In this document: in pieces, positions 7,290-12,860 of the stretch
How the letters are laid out: each line of letters begins with the position of its first letter
Position numbering within the stretch: the stretch's first letter is position 1
NCBI GenBank assembly: GCA_028678905.1
Contig: JAJRCO010000214.1
Location: 1 to 14,857, forward strand
DNA: 14,857 nucleotides
DNA from: Methanomicrobiales archaeon
GTDB lineage: Archaea; Halobacteriota; Methanomicrobia; Methanomicrobiales; JACTUA01
Direction: 5' to 3'
The notes under the pieces: generated by a model
Told to the model about the DNA's origin: nothing
Databases searched by the model: none
What the model saw: only the letters and a program-made list of their open reading frames with translations
Made by a program: the position numbers and the translations under genes

Positions 7290-7340
7290 AAGAGGCGGGG
7301 CTCCCATCTGTACGCGGAGTATTTCCATGTCCGATGCCTA

Positions 7341-7367
7341 CGTGAGATAATATTTTTGTCGCTCACG
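7341..7367. terminator. Possible 3' hairpin/T-run after the lactamase-kinase gene
   Basis: CGTGAG (7341-7346) and CTCACG (7362-7367) can pair around a 15-base AT-rich loop containing a run of five T. It lies about 50 bases after the stop at 7289 and before the next promoter. Weak evidence for a transcript end. Confidence 0.25.
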
Positions 7368-7410
7368 AAGAGGACGTCTTAGATCGGGTCACCTAACGAA
7401 GATTGATTAC

Positions 7411-7418
7411 TGTTAAAT
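7411..7418 (+). promoter_or_regulatory. TATA box for the first cupin gene
   Basis: GTTAAATA is centred about 27 bases before the ATG at 7442, fitting an archaeal promoter with a leaderless start. The bases between box and ATG (AAAAACGGAACATATATG) align with those before the second cupin (AAAAACGAGGATATATG). This supports ATG 7442 over the upstream in-frame GTG at 7421. Confidence 0.55.
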
Positions 7419-7441
7419 AGGTGAGAAAAAACGGAACATAT

Positions 7442-7936
7442 ATGCTTAGTAACTGCGTGATGTCGTGCCTCATAGGCATGTTCGCACTTCCGTCAGGAAG
7501 CACTTCTCGATCCACCAACCAAACAAACATCTCTCAGACCAACCCGGCTGCCCTCACCCGGCTGGAGTATTACCGGGTGTATTCGGACTCTAATGGTATT
7601 ACACACCTCGATACGGTGAGGGTTGAGCAGAACCTGATGAGAGCCGCGCCCCCTGCTGCCCCCTTCTATGTTTCTGCAGACAATCCTTCATCCCGGTACT
7701 TGTTCTACACGTTTGAACCCGGCTGGATTGGTGAGCCGCATCCGGCTCCCCACCGGCAGTTCCTGATCCTCCTTTCAGGAAAAGTGGAAGTGGAGACCGG
7801 CGATTGTGCGGTCAAGCGATTAGGGCCCGGGGCTATTGTCCTGCTTGAGGATACCTGGGGTAAGGGGCATACAACGAGGAACATAGGAGATGGGTATGCT
7901 GACTTTCTGGTCGTCCGGGCTCCTGCGACCGGATGA
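7442..7936 (+). CDS. Cupin-domain protein, paralogue 1 (lipobox cysteine lost)
   Basis: A 164-residue single-domain cupin, closely similar over the whole mature part to the protein at 8265-8762. The core has HPAPHRQFLILLSGKVEVET, then a GPGAIVLLEDTWGKGH stretch, the pattern of an uncharacterised cupin family with HxxxxRQ and a DTxGKGH end. No enzyme activity is established for it that I can name. The N-terminus (MLSNCVMSCLIGMF...) is a short, weakly hydrophobic segment ending in PSGSTS, where the paralogue has SSGCTS. The lipobox Cys is therefore Ser, and lipid anchoring is not expected. The usual GPGD of cupin motif 2 is GPGA. Both changes suggest relaxed constraint or a different location. 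The start at 7442 is chosen by promoter alignment with the paralogue; the GTG at 7421 would add seven residues. A run of six T follows the stop. Confidence 0.8.
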   Translation: MLSNCVMSCLIGMFALPSGSTSRSTNQTNISQTNPAALTRLEYYRVYSDSNGITHLDTVRVEQNLMRAAPPAAPFYVSADNPSSRYLFYTFEPGWIGEPHPAPHRQFLILLSGKVEVETGDCAVKRLGPGAIVLLEDTWGKGHTTRNIGDGYADFLVVRAPATG

Positions 7937-7943
7937 TTCCTTC

Positions 7944-7949
7944 TTTTTT
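7944..7949 (+). terminator. Poly-T transcript end after cupin 1
   Basis: Six consecutive T (CTTTTTTC) lie seven bases after the stop codon. Archaeal RNA polymerase commonly terminates at such T runs without a hairpin. Confidence 0.5.
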
Positions 7950-8230
7950 CCCTTGCATCACCCCATTTTCATTCGTTCACAGAGCAGAACTTCAAAAAAA
8001 ATTCACCCTCATCAAAGCTCCCTGTTCAGGAAGTTCTTTTAGAGTGAATAGACCCCGGCATGGCATCCATCGAGTCCGATCCTGCTTACCGGGAAAAACG
8101 AGGCGGGACTATGGAAACCGGTGTGACCGAATCCGGTCCGCAAGAGCACTATAACCTAACCGTGCAGGGTAGCGAATGGAAGAGATACGGAACGCAATCG
8201 AACTTCGGCGTTCATGGGACAATGAATCAA
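7950..8230. other. Non-coding stretch between the two cupin genes
   Basis: About 280 bases between the cupin 1 transcript end and the cupin 2 promoter. Open frames here look like chance: none has a ribosome site plus a recognisable product. The string AAAAACGAGG occurs both near 8095-8104 and in the cupin 2 leader at 8251-8260, so part of the promoter region may be duplicated. Nothing else is evident. Confidence 0.4.
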
Positions 8231-8233
8231 GTA

Positions 8234-8244
8234 CTTTTACATAT
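8234..8244 (+). promoter_or_regulatory. TATA-like box for the second cupin gene
   Basis: The sequence CTTTTACATAT is centred about 25 bases before the ATG at 8265, the spacing expected for a leaderless transcript. GAGG four bases before the ATG is too close to be a normal ribosome site. Confidence 0.5.
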
Positions 8245-8264
8245 GTCAAGAAAAACGAGGATAT

Positions 8265-8762
8265 ATGACCAGAAAAATTGTGTTGCTATGCTTCTATCTC
8301 ATCGTGTTATTCGTATTTTCATCCGGATGCACCTCTCAATCCACCAACACCCAAGAGACGAACACCACAGAAACAATCCCCACAACCCTCAACCTGCTGG
8401 AGTATCACCGGATATACCCGGGCACGGATGGTGAATCCCACTTTGGGACCGTGAAAGTCGAGGAGACCCTCGTGAATGCCGCGCCACCGGCTCCTCCGCT
8501 CTACCTCTCCGTGGATAAACCTGCGTCCAAGTATCTGTTCTACTCTTTTCAACCCGGCTGGACCGGTGACTTGCATCCGTCTCCAGCCAGGCAGTTCCTG
8601 GTCCTCCTTTCGGGTGAAGTAGAAGTAGAGACCAGCGATGGTGGGGTCCAGCAATTCGGACCGGGGGATATCATCCTGCTCGAGGATACCTGGGGTAAGG
8701 GGCATCGGTCGAAAAATATCGGTGACGAGTATCTCCATTTTTTCGGTGTCCAATCCCGGTGA
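8265..8762 (+). CDS. Cupin-domain lipoprotein, paralogue 2
   Basis: A 165-residue cupin exported as a lipoprotein. Residues 1-21 are strongly hydrophobic and end in the lipobox SSGC (Cys22), followed by a Thr/Asn/Gln-rich tether (23-41) and one cupin domain. Motifs are HPSPARQFLVLLSGEVEVET and GPGDIILLEDTWGKGH. The family is a single beta-barrel often with metal-binding histidines; here the histidines are those of HPSPARQ and GKGH. Substrate and function are unknown. It probably faces the outside of the membrane. It is the better conserved member of a tandem pair with 7442-7936, having both the lipobox Cys and the GPGD Asp that the other lacks. A T-rich stretch at 8787-8792 may end its transcript. 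Confidence 0.88.
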   Translation: MTRKIVLLCFYLIVLFVFSSGCTSQSTNTQETNTTETIPTTLNLLEYHRIYPGTDGESHFGTVKVEETLVNAAPPAPPLYLSVDKPASKYLFYSFQPGWTGDLHPSPARQFLVLLSGEVEVETSDGGVQQFGPGDIILLEDTWGKGHRSKNIGDEYLHFFGVQSR

Positions 8763-8786
8763 CCTGATGATTGCTTTCAAACATCT

Positions 8787-8792
8787 ATTTTT
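8787..8792 (+). terminator. T-run after cupin 2
   Basis: The sequence ATTTTTCCCCC lies about 25 bases past the stop codon. It is a likely archaeal T-tract terminator, though short. Confidence 0.35.
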
Positions 8793-8799
8793 CCCCCTC

Positions 8800-9179
8800 C
8801 AGAGGCATGGCATACCATCACTGCGATCAGATTGAATCTGCATCCGAGCACCAGTGCTTCCTTTGAACACTTGATCAGATCGGCCAGATGAATCCATAGT
8901 TTCTGGATTGCCGGTGCCTACATGCCCTTTTCTCCCGGGCCAGGATCTGTCCAGACTTTTTAGAAGAAGAGTTCCTATCCCTGCTCCAAGGAGCGTTCCT
9001 GAGTACTCATGAGAGATATAGGTGAGTATACCTGCTCACCCTATGCCCCTGCGTAGGGATGCATATCCGGTTCTGCCGGCCCCAAATCGATAGAGATGGT
9101 GTTCTACCGATTCGTTCTCCATACCTTACTAATTGTTGAGTGAATCTTCAGCTAACCGCAAATGCCGATCTATTCGCCT
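8800..9179. other. Non-coding region with two overlapping hairpins
   Basis: About 380 bases without a supported gene, between the cupin 2 transcript end and the convergent desulfoferrodoxin gene. At 9001-9013 there are two overlapping palindromes (GAGTACTC and CTCATGAG). At 9018-9044, ATAGGTGAG pairs with CTCACCCTAT (one bulged C). At 9039-9058, CCCTATG pairs with CGTAGGG (one G-U). The last two stems share bases, so they exclude each other. No tRNA shape or start codon with ribosome site was seen. Confidence 0.4.
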
Positions 9180-9548
9180 TCACCGTTTCGAGGGGCGGTT
9201 TGAGCAGAGACCGTGCTCCTCGCAGTAGGTTCGGACTTTGACTTGGGGGCTGGACACGGTGAACTCGGCCTGCGGTGCGTCCCCAGGTTCGAATCCTTTC
9301 ACCTGTAGATAGGGGCCATCGAACACCTCTATCCATTCAATATAATGATCGGATCGCATAGGATCGGCTACTCCGGGAATAACGACCTTGATATGATTTC
9401 CCTCTCCCTTGATTACCGGGACATGCACTTCCTTGTTCTTCTCGACTAACTTTTCCATGAGCTGGTCGCAGCAGATGGTCCTCTTTCCTCCATCGCGGAC
9501 GATCATGGCCAGCTTTCCGCACAGATGGCACTTCATCACCTCAAGCAT
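9180..9548 (-). CDS. dfx: Desulfoferrodoxin / superoxide reductase with altered iron centre
   Basis: A 122-residue cytoplasmic protein of the desulfoferrodoxin family, which reduces superoxide to hydrogen peroxide using rubredoxin electrons. The N-terminal desulforedoxin domain is intact: Cys7, Cys10, Cys26 and Cys27 (CHLC, 15 residues, CC) would bind the Fe(Cys)4 centre. The catalytic domain keeps His42 (VHVPVI), His68 (DHYIEWIE), Cys109 and His112 (YCEEHG). The usual HPM motif reads DPM (Asp62), so one of the four equatorial His ligands is replaced, and the usual Lys before HVP is Val41. Glu40 is kept. The start at 9548 is chosen because MLEVMKC matches the usual LEVYKC family start and lies about 12 bases past the expected transcription start from a TATA box at 9581-9590. 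A longer GTG start (9578) would lie almost on that box. Confidence 0.9.
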   Translation of the reverse strand: MLEVMKCHLCGKLAMIVRDGGKRTICCDQLMEKLVEKNKEVHVPVIKGEGNHIKVVIPGVADPMRSDHYIEWIEVFDGPYLQVKGFEPGDAPQAEFTVSSPQVKVRTYCEEHGLCSNRPSKR

Positions 9549-9580
9549 ACGTGATTCCCACGAAATAGAACACGTCACAG

Positions 9581-9590
9581 CGATATAAAG
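9581..9590 (-). promoter_or_regulatory. TATA box for the desulfoferrodoxin gene
   Basis: The minus strand reads CTTTATATCG, a good archaeal TATA box. It is centred 38 bases before the ATG at 9548, predicting a leader of about 12 bases. Confidence 0.55.
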
Positions 9591-9870
9591 CCTTAGGGTA
9601 TCGTTTGGTTACAGAACTGCCTCTTCGCAAACCTTCTTCTTGGATCCTCCCCTTTACAACTATCCGGCCAGGAGACGATTTTGTTGCCCCGGACAAGTGA
9701 TCCGGTATCTGATACTGGAAGCTCGATGGGACACGTGCGGGGTGTGACAAGAGAAAGTAACTACGACACTAGGGAAGTGATTTATGGGCGTATTTTCGGA
9801 AATGGGTTAAAAACAGAGGATGATTGTATTTCCCTTTCTGCTGCCGTTCACCCATATCGGACCCATGCAT
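9591..9870. other. Non-coding region with a 19-base palindrome
   Basis: About 280 bases between the desulfoferrodoxin promoter and the 3' end of the minus-strand gene at 9881. No supported gene lies here. It holds a nearly perfect 19-base palindrome at 9701-9719 (TCCGGTATC, centre T, GATACTGGA, one G-T mismatch). This is more like a dimeric regulator's operator than an RNA hairpin because it has no loop. Confidence 0.35.
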
Positions 9871-9871
9871 T

Positions 9872-9892
9872 CCCCGGTATCTATGTCCGGGG
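9872..9892 (-). terminator. GC hairpin at the 3' end of the 89-residue gene
   Basis: CCCCGG (9872-9877) and CCGGGG (9887-9892) can pair around a 9-base loop that contains the stop codon. No T run follows, so this may be a stabilising 3' structure. Confidence 0.25.
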
Positions 9893-10150
9893 TGCCCGGG
9901 TTACCATGCCGCCCGCCGCACGGATCCTCTCTTCAATGGTGCTGAGCAGCTCTTCATCGGCGAGAGCAAAATCCAGGAAATCATATTTGAGCACCAGGAG
10001 AAGAGGCTTGAGGATGACCAGGGGCTTCTTCTCGTCGGTTTCGCCGGTGTACCCCGGCGGCACCACGGTCATGGCCCCGTCCTTCCACACGGCGATGTTT
10101 CCCTTCCCCGATTCATCCCAGAGTTTCCTGACCACATCCTGCGTAAACAT
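9881..10150 (-). CDS. Small conserved-looking protein of unknown function
   Basis: An 89-residue protein that I do not recognise. It looks real because it has a strong ribosome site (GGGAGGAAGGTA just before the ATG, 10151-10162) and an archaeal TATA-like box at 10194-10202, and because its composition is that of a folded soluble protein. It begins MFTQDVVRKLWDESGKGNIA, has a central Lys/Pro-containing stretch (EKKPLVILKPLLLVLKYDFL), and ends in a charged helix with ADEELLSTIEERIRAAGG. There is no signal peptide, cysteine pair or clear membrane span; the Leu-rich segment at about 43-57 is more likely a buried helix. It is transcribed divergently from the surface-protein operon at 10394. No function is proposed. 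Confidence 0.7.
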   Translation of the reverse strand: MFTQDVVRKLWDESGKGNIAVWKDGAMTVVPPGYTGETDEKKPLVILKPLLLVLKYDFLDFALADEELLSTIEERIRAAGGMVTRAPRT

Positions 10151-10193
10151 TACCTTCCTCCCTTTTTATCCAGGGCAATATCTCTGCGGCAGA

Positions 10194-10202
10194 TACTATA
10201 AG
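10194..10202 (-). promoter_or_regulatory. TATA-like box for the 89-residue gene
   Basis: The minus strand reads CTTATAGTA, about 49 bases before the ATG at 10150. This would give a leader of about 23 bases that includes the strong ribosome site. Confidence 0.4.
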
Positions 10203-10363
10203 TGTGATCAGCATCCTGCAGCCATACCATCGTCAACTTCAACTGGTGGTGGCCGCAGCATGACCACAGCGACCATGAAAGGGTGTCTGAAAAATGCAGG
10301 ACACTTCACCTTCCTCTTGGTTCTGTGATCTGCGACGGTCAAATGACAATGTATATCGCAACC

Positions 10364-10374
10364 GGATAAAAAAA
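10364..10374 (+). promoter_or_regulatory. TATA-like box for the surface-protein operon
   Basis: GGATAAAAAAA is centred about 25 bases before the ATG at 10394, so the transcript is probably leaderless. No ribosome site is present before this ATG. Confidence 0.45.
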
Positions 10375-10393
10375 TGCCTCTGTCGGATTTATC

Positions 10394-11353
10394 ATGCGAT
10401 CGATCTACCGCTTCCCAATCCCTGTCCTTCTTCTCGGTTTCCTTCTACTGTCCTGCGTGTTCGCTTCCGGTTGCTTAAGGGAGAGTGCCCTCACGGTCAG
10501 AGGGATGAGCGTGGGAGCCGAGGCGGTCGATCCCTCCCGAGTCACCCTCAACGTTACCACAGAGATCGAGAAGTATGAGGGCTTCGGGAGCGGGACCCCG
10601 ATGCTCCAGCTGCGTGCCTTCAATATCGAGACCGGGATCCTGGAGATAGAACGGACGGATGTGCTTCCGGGTATCGGCTGGGGAGATTCCCGTACAGCGG
10701 TGCAGACCATCGATCTTCCGCGGAAGGGCTCCTACCGCCTGGTCGCCACCGTCTACGAGGGTGAGAGCCGCAAGGCCCAGGGAGAGATCACAGTGTACAA
10801 TCTCGATCGCCTGATCCCGGACAGCCAGCAGACCGGCCTGGTGATCGGAGACATCGACTTCATCGCACGGAAGGTGAGCGGGGACTCGGTAGATCTCCAG
10901 ACCGATCTCTACATCGGGAATGATGATCCTTTCCCGAGCGGTGCTTTCGAGGTCGAGGTTAAGGCCAAGGAGCTGGATGCTCATTTGGTCACGGACAAAA
11001 AGACGGTTCATATCGACAACATCGACCCGGAAAAGATCTATGTCGCCTCCGTTCTCCTGACTGTGCCGGACCAGTACAACTACCTCATGGAGGTGCTGAT
11101 CTGGAAGAACGGGACCATCATCAAGCGCGGGGAAGGCACGATCCAGCTGCGGCCGGGAACCACCCTTCCTGCCGGGGACCAGTTCGTGACCAAGAAGATC
11201 GAAACCTCGAAGTTCGTGTCGGAGGAGGGCCTGGCCTCGCCCGGTGTCTACCCGACGCCGCCTGTCCGCACTCCCGGGTTCTCGGCCCTTCCCGCGGTGA
11301 TGGCGTTCGCGGCAGCCGGGGGAATTGTGCTCGCCTGGAGGAGGCGGAGATGA
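10394..11353 (+). CDS. Surface protein with N-terminal lipobox and C-terminal PGF-CTERM-like anchor
   Basis: A 319-residue exported protein of unknown function. Residues 1-26 are a signal with the lipobox ASGC (Cys27). Residues about 30-285 are rich in beta-strand-like segments, with two roughly similar halves that may each be an Ig-like or carbohydrate-binding-type sandwich (for example SRVTLNVTTEIEKYEG and DSVDLQTDLYIGNDD). NVT and NGT sequons are possible glycosylation sites. The C-terminus is TPGFSALPAV, a hydrophobic span, then WRRRR (293-319), the layout of a PGF-CTERM signal that archaeosortase A removes and replaces with a lipid. Anchoring signals at both ends are unusual. The gene overlaps the next one by four bases (ATGA), so the two form an operon. 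It may bind something at the cell surface (inference). Confidence 0.85.
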   Translation: MRSIYRFPIPVLLLGFLLLSCVFASGCLRESALTVRGMSVGAEAVDPSRVTLNVTTEIEKYEGFGSGTPMLQLRAFNIETGILEIERTDVLPGIGWGDSRTAVQTIDLPRKGSYRLVATVYEGESRKAQGEITVYNLDRLIPDSQQTGLVIGDIDFIARKVSGDSVDLQTDLYIGNDDPFPSGAFEVEVKAKELDAHLVTDKKTVHIDNIDPEKIYVASVLLTVPDQYNYLMEVLIWKNGTIIKRGEGTIQLRPGTTLPAGDQFVTKKIETSKFVSEEGLASPGVYPTPPVRTPGFSALPAVMAFAAAGGIVLAWRRRR

Positions 11354-11643
11354 CCGAAAAGGAAGCAGATCCGGTGGAACGGACCGGAGAAACAGGAGGG
11401 GGATCCGTGAACAGGAGTACTGAGGAGAGGAAAGAGAAGGCCAGGAACGAGTTCATGACGGGGCTGCGCCTGATCGTCCTGCTGCTGGTGTTCATCGCGG
11501 CGGTGCAGTTCTACTTCAGTATCCAGGGCGTCATCGGGATGTGGGTGTCCTACCAGTTCATCCCCCTGGTAAACGCGGTCTACTACCTGGCAGTCATCAT
11601 CGGAGGGATCTGGCTCCTGCGGGGTGTCCTGACCAACCGGTGA
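11350..11643 (+). CDS. Small two-helix membrane protein
   Basis: A 97-residue protein with no recognised family. The first 35 residues are polar and highly charged. Two hydrophobic segments follow, at about 39-58 and 68-91, with a short loop containing MWVSYQF. The ATG overlaps the stop codon of the surface-protein gene (ATGA) and is preceded by GGAGGAGG, giving tight translational coupling. An internal GTG at 11407, preceded by AGGAGGGG, could make a shorter 78-residue form that still has both helices. It may be a membrane partner of the upstream surface protein (inference from the operon only). A run of six T about 40 bases past the stop may end the transcript. Confidence 0.8.
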   Translation: MTEKEADPVERTGETGGGSVNRSTEERKEKARNEFMTGLRLIVLLLVFIAAVQFYFSIQGVIGMWVSYQFIPLVNAVYYLAVIIGGIWLLRGVLTNR

Positions 11644-11683
11644 ATCCTGTCCGGGTTAGTTCCGACGGGTTGCTCCACTCCCC

Positions 11684-11689
11684 TTTTTT
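11684..11689 (+). terminator. T-run after the surface-protein operon
   Basis: Six T (CCCTTTTTTCC) lie about 40 bases past the stop at 11643, facing the convergent SOD gene. Confidence 0.4.
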
Positions 11690-11745
11690 CCTGGCCTTTA
11701 TCCAGGACCGGGTGACAATCGCATCCGGAATGTCATACCGGCGAC

Positions 11746-11776
11746 AATCCGTACGGTAAAAAAATCGTGACGGATT
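11746..11776 (-). terminator. Terminator of the superoxide dismutase gene
   Basis: On the minus strand a run of seven T (11758-11764) lies about 45 bases past the SOD stop. It is flanked by a 7-base inverted repeat, AATCCGT (11746-11752) and ACGGATT (11770-11776), so the T run sits in the loop. The T run alone could suffice in archaea. Confidence 0.45.
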
Positions 11777-11809
11777 CCTTTCTTAAAATAAGGGTACCCG
11801 ATGAACCAA

Positions 11810-12430
11810 TCACTGGATGAGTTGAAGCGCTTTCTGGCGTCGTTTCTCCACCGGCTCCCAGTTGACGACGTTCCAGAAGTTCTCCACGAACTTCGCACGA
11901 TCGTTCCGGTAGTCCAGGTAGTAGGCGTGCTCCCAGACATCGAGCACCAAGAGCATCTTAAACGGATAGGTGTTCACGGTGTGTTTTTCGATCTGGACGA
12001 TCAGGGGGCGTTCGGTGTGAGGGTCAAAGGAGAGTGCTGCCCATCCCGAACCCTCCACACTCACCGCCGCCTGGGTGAATTCCTTCCGGAAACGCTCGAA
12101 GGAACCGAATTCGCCGGAGATCACCTCCGCGAGAGCTCCTTTTGGAGCCCCCCCGCTGCCCTGTCCCGCCGGTGCCATGTTCTCCCAGAACTTCGCGTGC
12201 ATGCGGTGACCACCGACGTGGAAGGAGAACTCCTTGAGCGTCGCTTTCATATCGAGATCGGCGCCCTCCTTGCGTGCTTTTTCGAGCTTCTCAAAGACCG
12301 CATTTGCCCCATTGACATAGGCCTGGTGGTGCTTCTGGTGGTGGATCATCAGCTGCTGCTCAGAGATGGACGGTGCCAGCGCACCGTAGCTGTAAGGCAG
12401 CGCCGGAAGGGTATACCTCTTTCCTGCCAT
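11810..12430 (-). CDS. sod: Superoxide dismutase, Fe/Mn family
   Basis: A 206-residue cytoplasmic enzyme that converts superoxide to oxygen and hydrogen peroxide; length is normal for the family. The metal ligands are all visible: His30 in MIHHQKHHQAYVNGAN, His78 in GGHRMHAKFW, and Asp164 and His168 in LDVWEHAYYLDY. Tyr38 is the gateway tyrosine. His150 (IEKHTVNTYP) is near the position where bacterial MnSODs carry their hydrogen-bonding Gln, as in several archaeal iron SODs, so iron is the likelier metal (inference). The TATA box at 12469-12477 on the minus strand predicts a leader of about 17 bases containing AGAGG. It stands alone, convergent with the surface-protein operon and divergent from the stress-protein gene at 12861. 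With desulfoferrodoxin nearby it forms the superoxide defence of an anaerobe. Confidence 0.96.
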   Translation of the reverse strand: MAGKRYTLPALPYSYGALAPSISEQQLMIHHQKHHQAYVNGANAVFEKLEKARKEGADLDMKATLKEFSFHVGGHRMHAKFWENMAPAGQGSGGAPKGALAEVISGEFGSFERFRKEFTQAAVSVEGSGWAALSFDPHTERPLIVQIEKHTVNTYPFKMLLVLDVWEHAYYLDYRNDRAKFVENFWNVVNWEPVEKRRQKALQLIQ

Positions 12431-12468
12431 GTTTCAGCCTCTTTACCGCACCAGGATGGAATGATGGA

Positions 12469-12477
12469 TATATAAAA
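12469..12477 (-). promoter_or_regulatory. TATA box for superoxide dismutase
   Basis: The minus strand reads TTTTATATA, a strong archaeal TATA box. It is centred about 43 bases before the ATG at 12430. Confidence 0.6.
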
Positions 12478-12479
12478 GG

Positions 12480-12815
12480 ATTTATACGAGTAATGGGATG
12501 CCGATGTTGAGAGAGTACTGACAGATACTTCAATTGCGTAATGGCCGGATTGAGGACCGACAGCCGGTCTCTCCCGTTGAACCCGTAGCAGAATCCCATC
12601 GCTGCCCCTCTCCAAAAGACGATCAGGAGCTCGTCTAGTCTGCCTCATTGTTCTTGATTTCCGCTCGATGAATGTCTTCATTTCCACAAGGGTAACGAAT
12701 TTGATACGATCGGGGTCTCCGGTATCGTTATCTGAGAACAAGAAGGGGATCCCATTGTCTTAAGAAAAACTCATCAAGCGTGGGAGATGAGAGAGTCCTT
12801 ATCGGTTCTCGATCT
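12480..12815. other. Non-coding divergent region between SOD and the stress-protein gene
   Basis: About 335 bases with no supported gene. Open frames exist on both strands but lack ribosome sites and recognisable products. It separates the promoters of two divergently transcribed stress genes and may hold their regulatory sites. I see no clear palindrome or repeat. Confidence 0.4.
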
Positions 12816-12819
12816 TTCT

Positions 12820-12829
12820 CATTTTATAG
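12820..12829 (+). promoter_or_regulatory. TATA box for the stress-protein/acetyltransferase gene
   Basis: The sequence CATTTTATAG is centred about 36 bases before the ATG at 12861. This rules out longer in-frame starts such as 12780, which would lie upstream of the promoter. Confidence 0.55.
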
Positions 12830-12860
12830 GAGCAGAGGAAAAAGACTTAAGTGGCAGAGC

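Noticed and set aside
5997..7328. 443-codon open frame on the minus strand
   Set aside because: Antisense to the lactamase/kinase-like gene, which has all its metal-binding motifs. No ribosome site or motif supports the minus-strand frame.
8060..8434. 124-codon open frame on the plus strand before and into cupin 2
   Set aside because: It lacks a ribosome site and runs out of frame into the cupin gene and across its promoter.
8763..9179. Possible tRNA, small RNA gene or CRISPR repeat
   Set aside because: No cloverleaf, no regularly spaced repeats and no adjacent cas genes. Only short hairpins are present, reported separately.
9681..10328. 215-codon open frame on the plus strand
   Set aside because: It overlaps the minus-strand 89-residue gene, which has a strong ribosome site. 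The plus frame has a Ser/Arg-rich composition without motifs and no start signal.
11801..12475. 224-codon open frame on the plus strand
   Set aside because: Exactly antisense to superoxide dismutase and therefore a shadow.
12349..12741. 130-codon minus-strand open frame upstream of SOD
   Set aside because: It overlaps the SOD start in another frame, shows no motif and crosses the strong SOD TATA box.
12780..12860. 27-codon N-terminal extension of the stress-protein/acetyltransferase gene
   Set aside because: The TATA box at 12820-12829 lies inside this extension, and the UspA fold starts cleanly at 12861.
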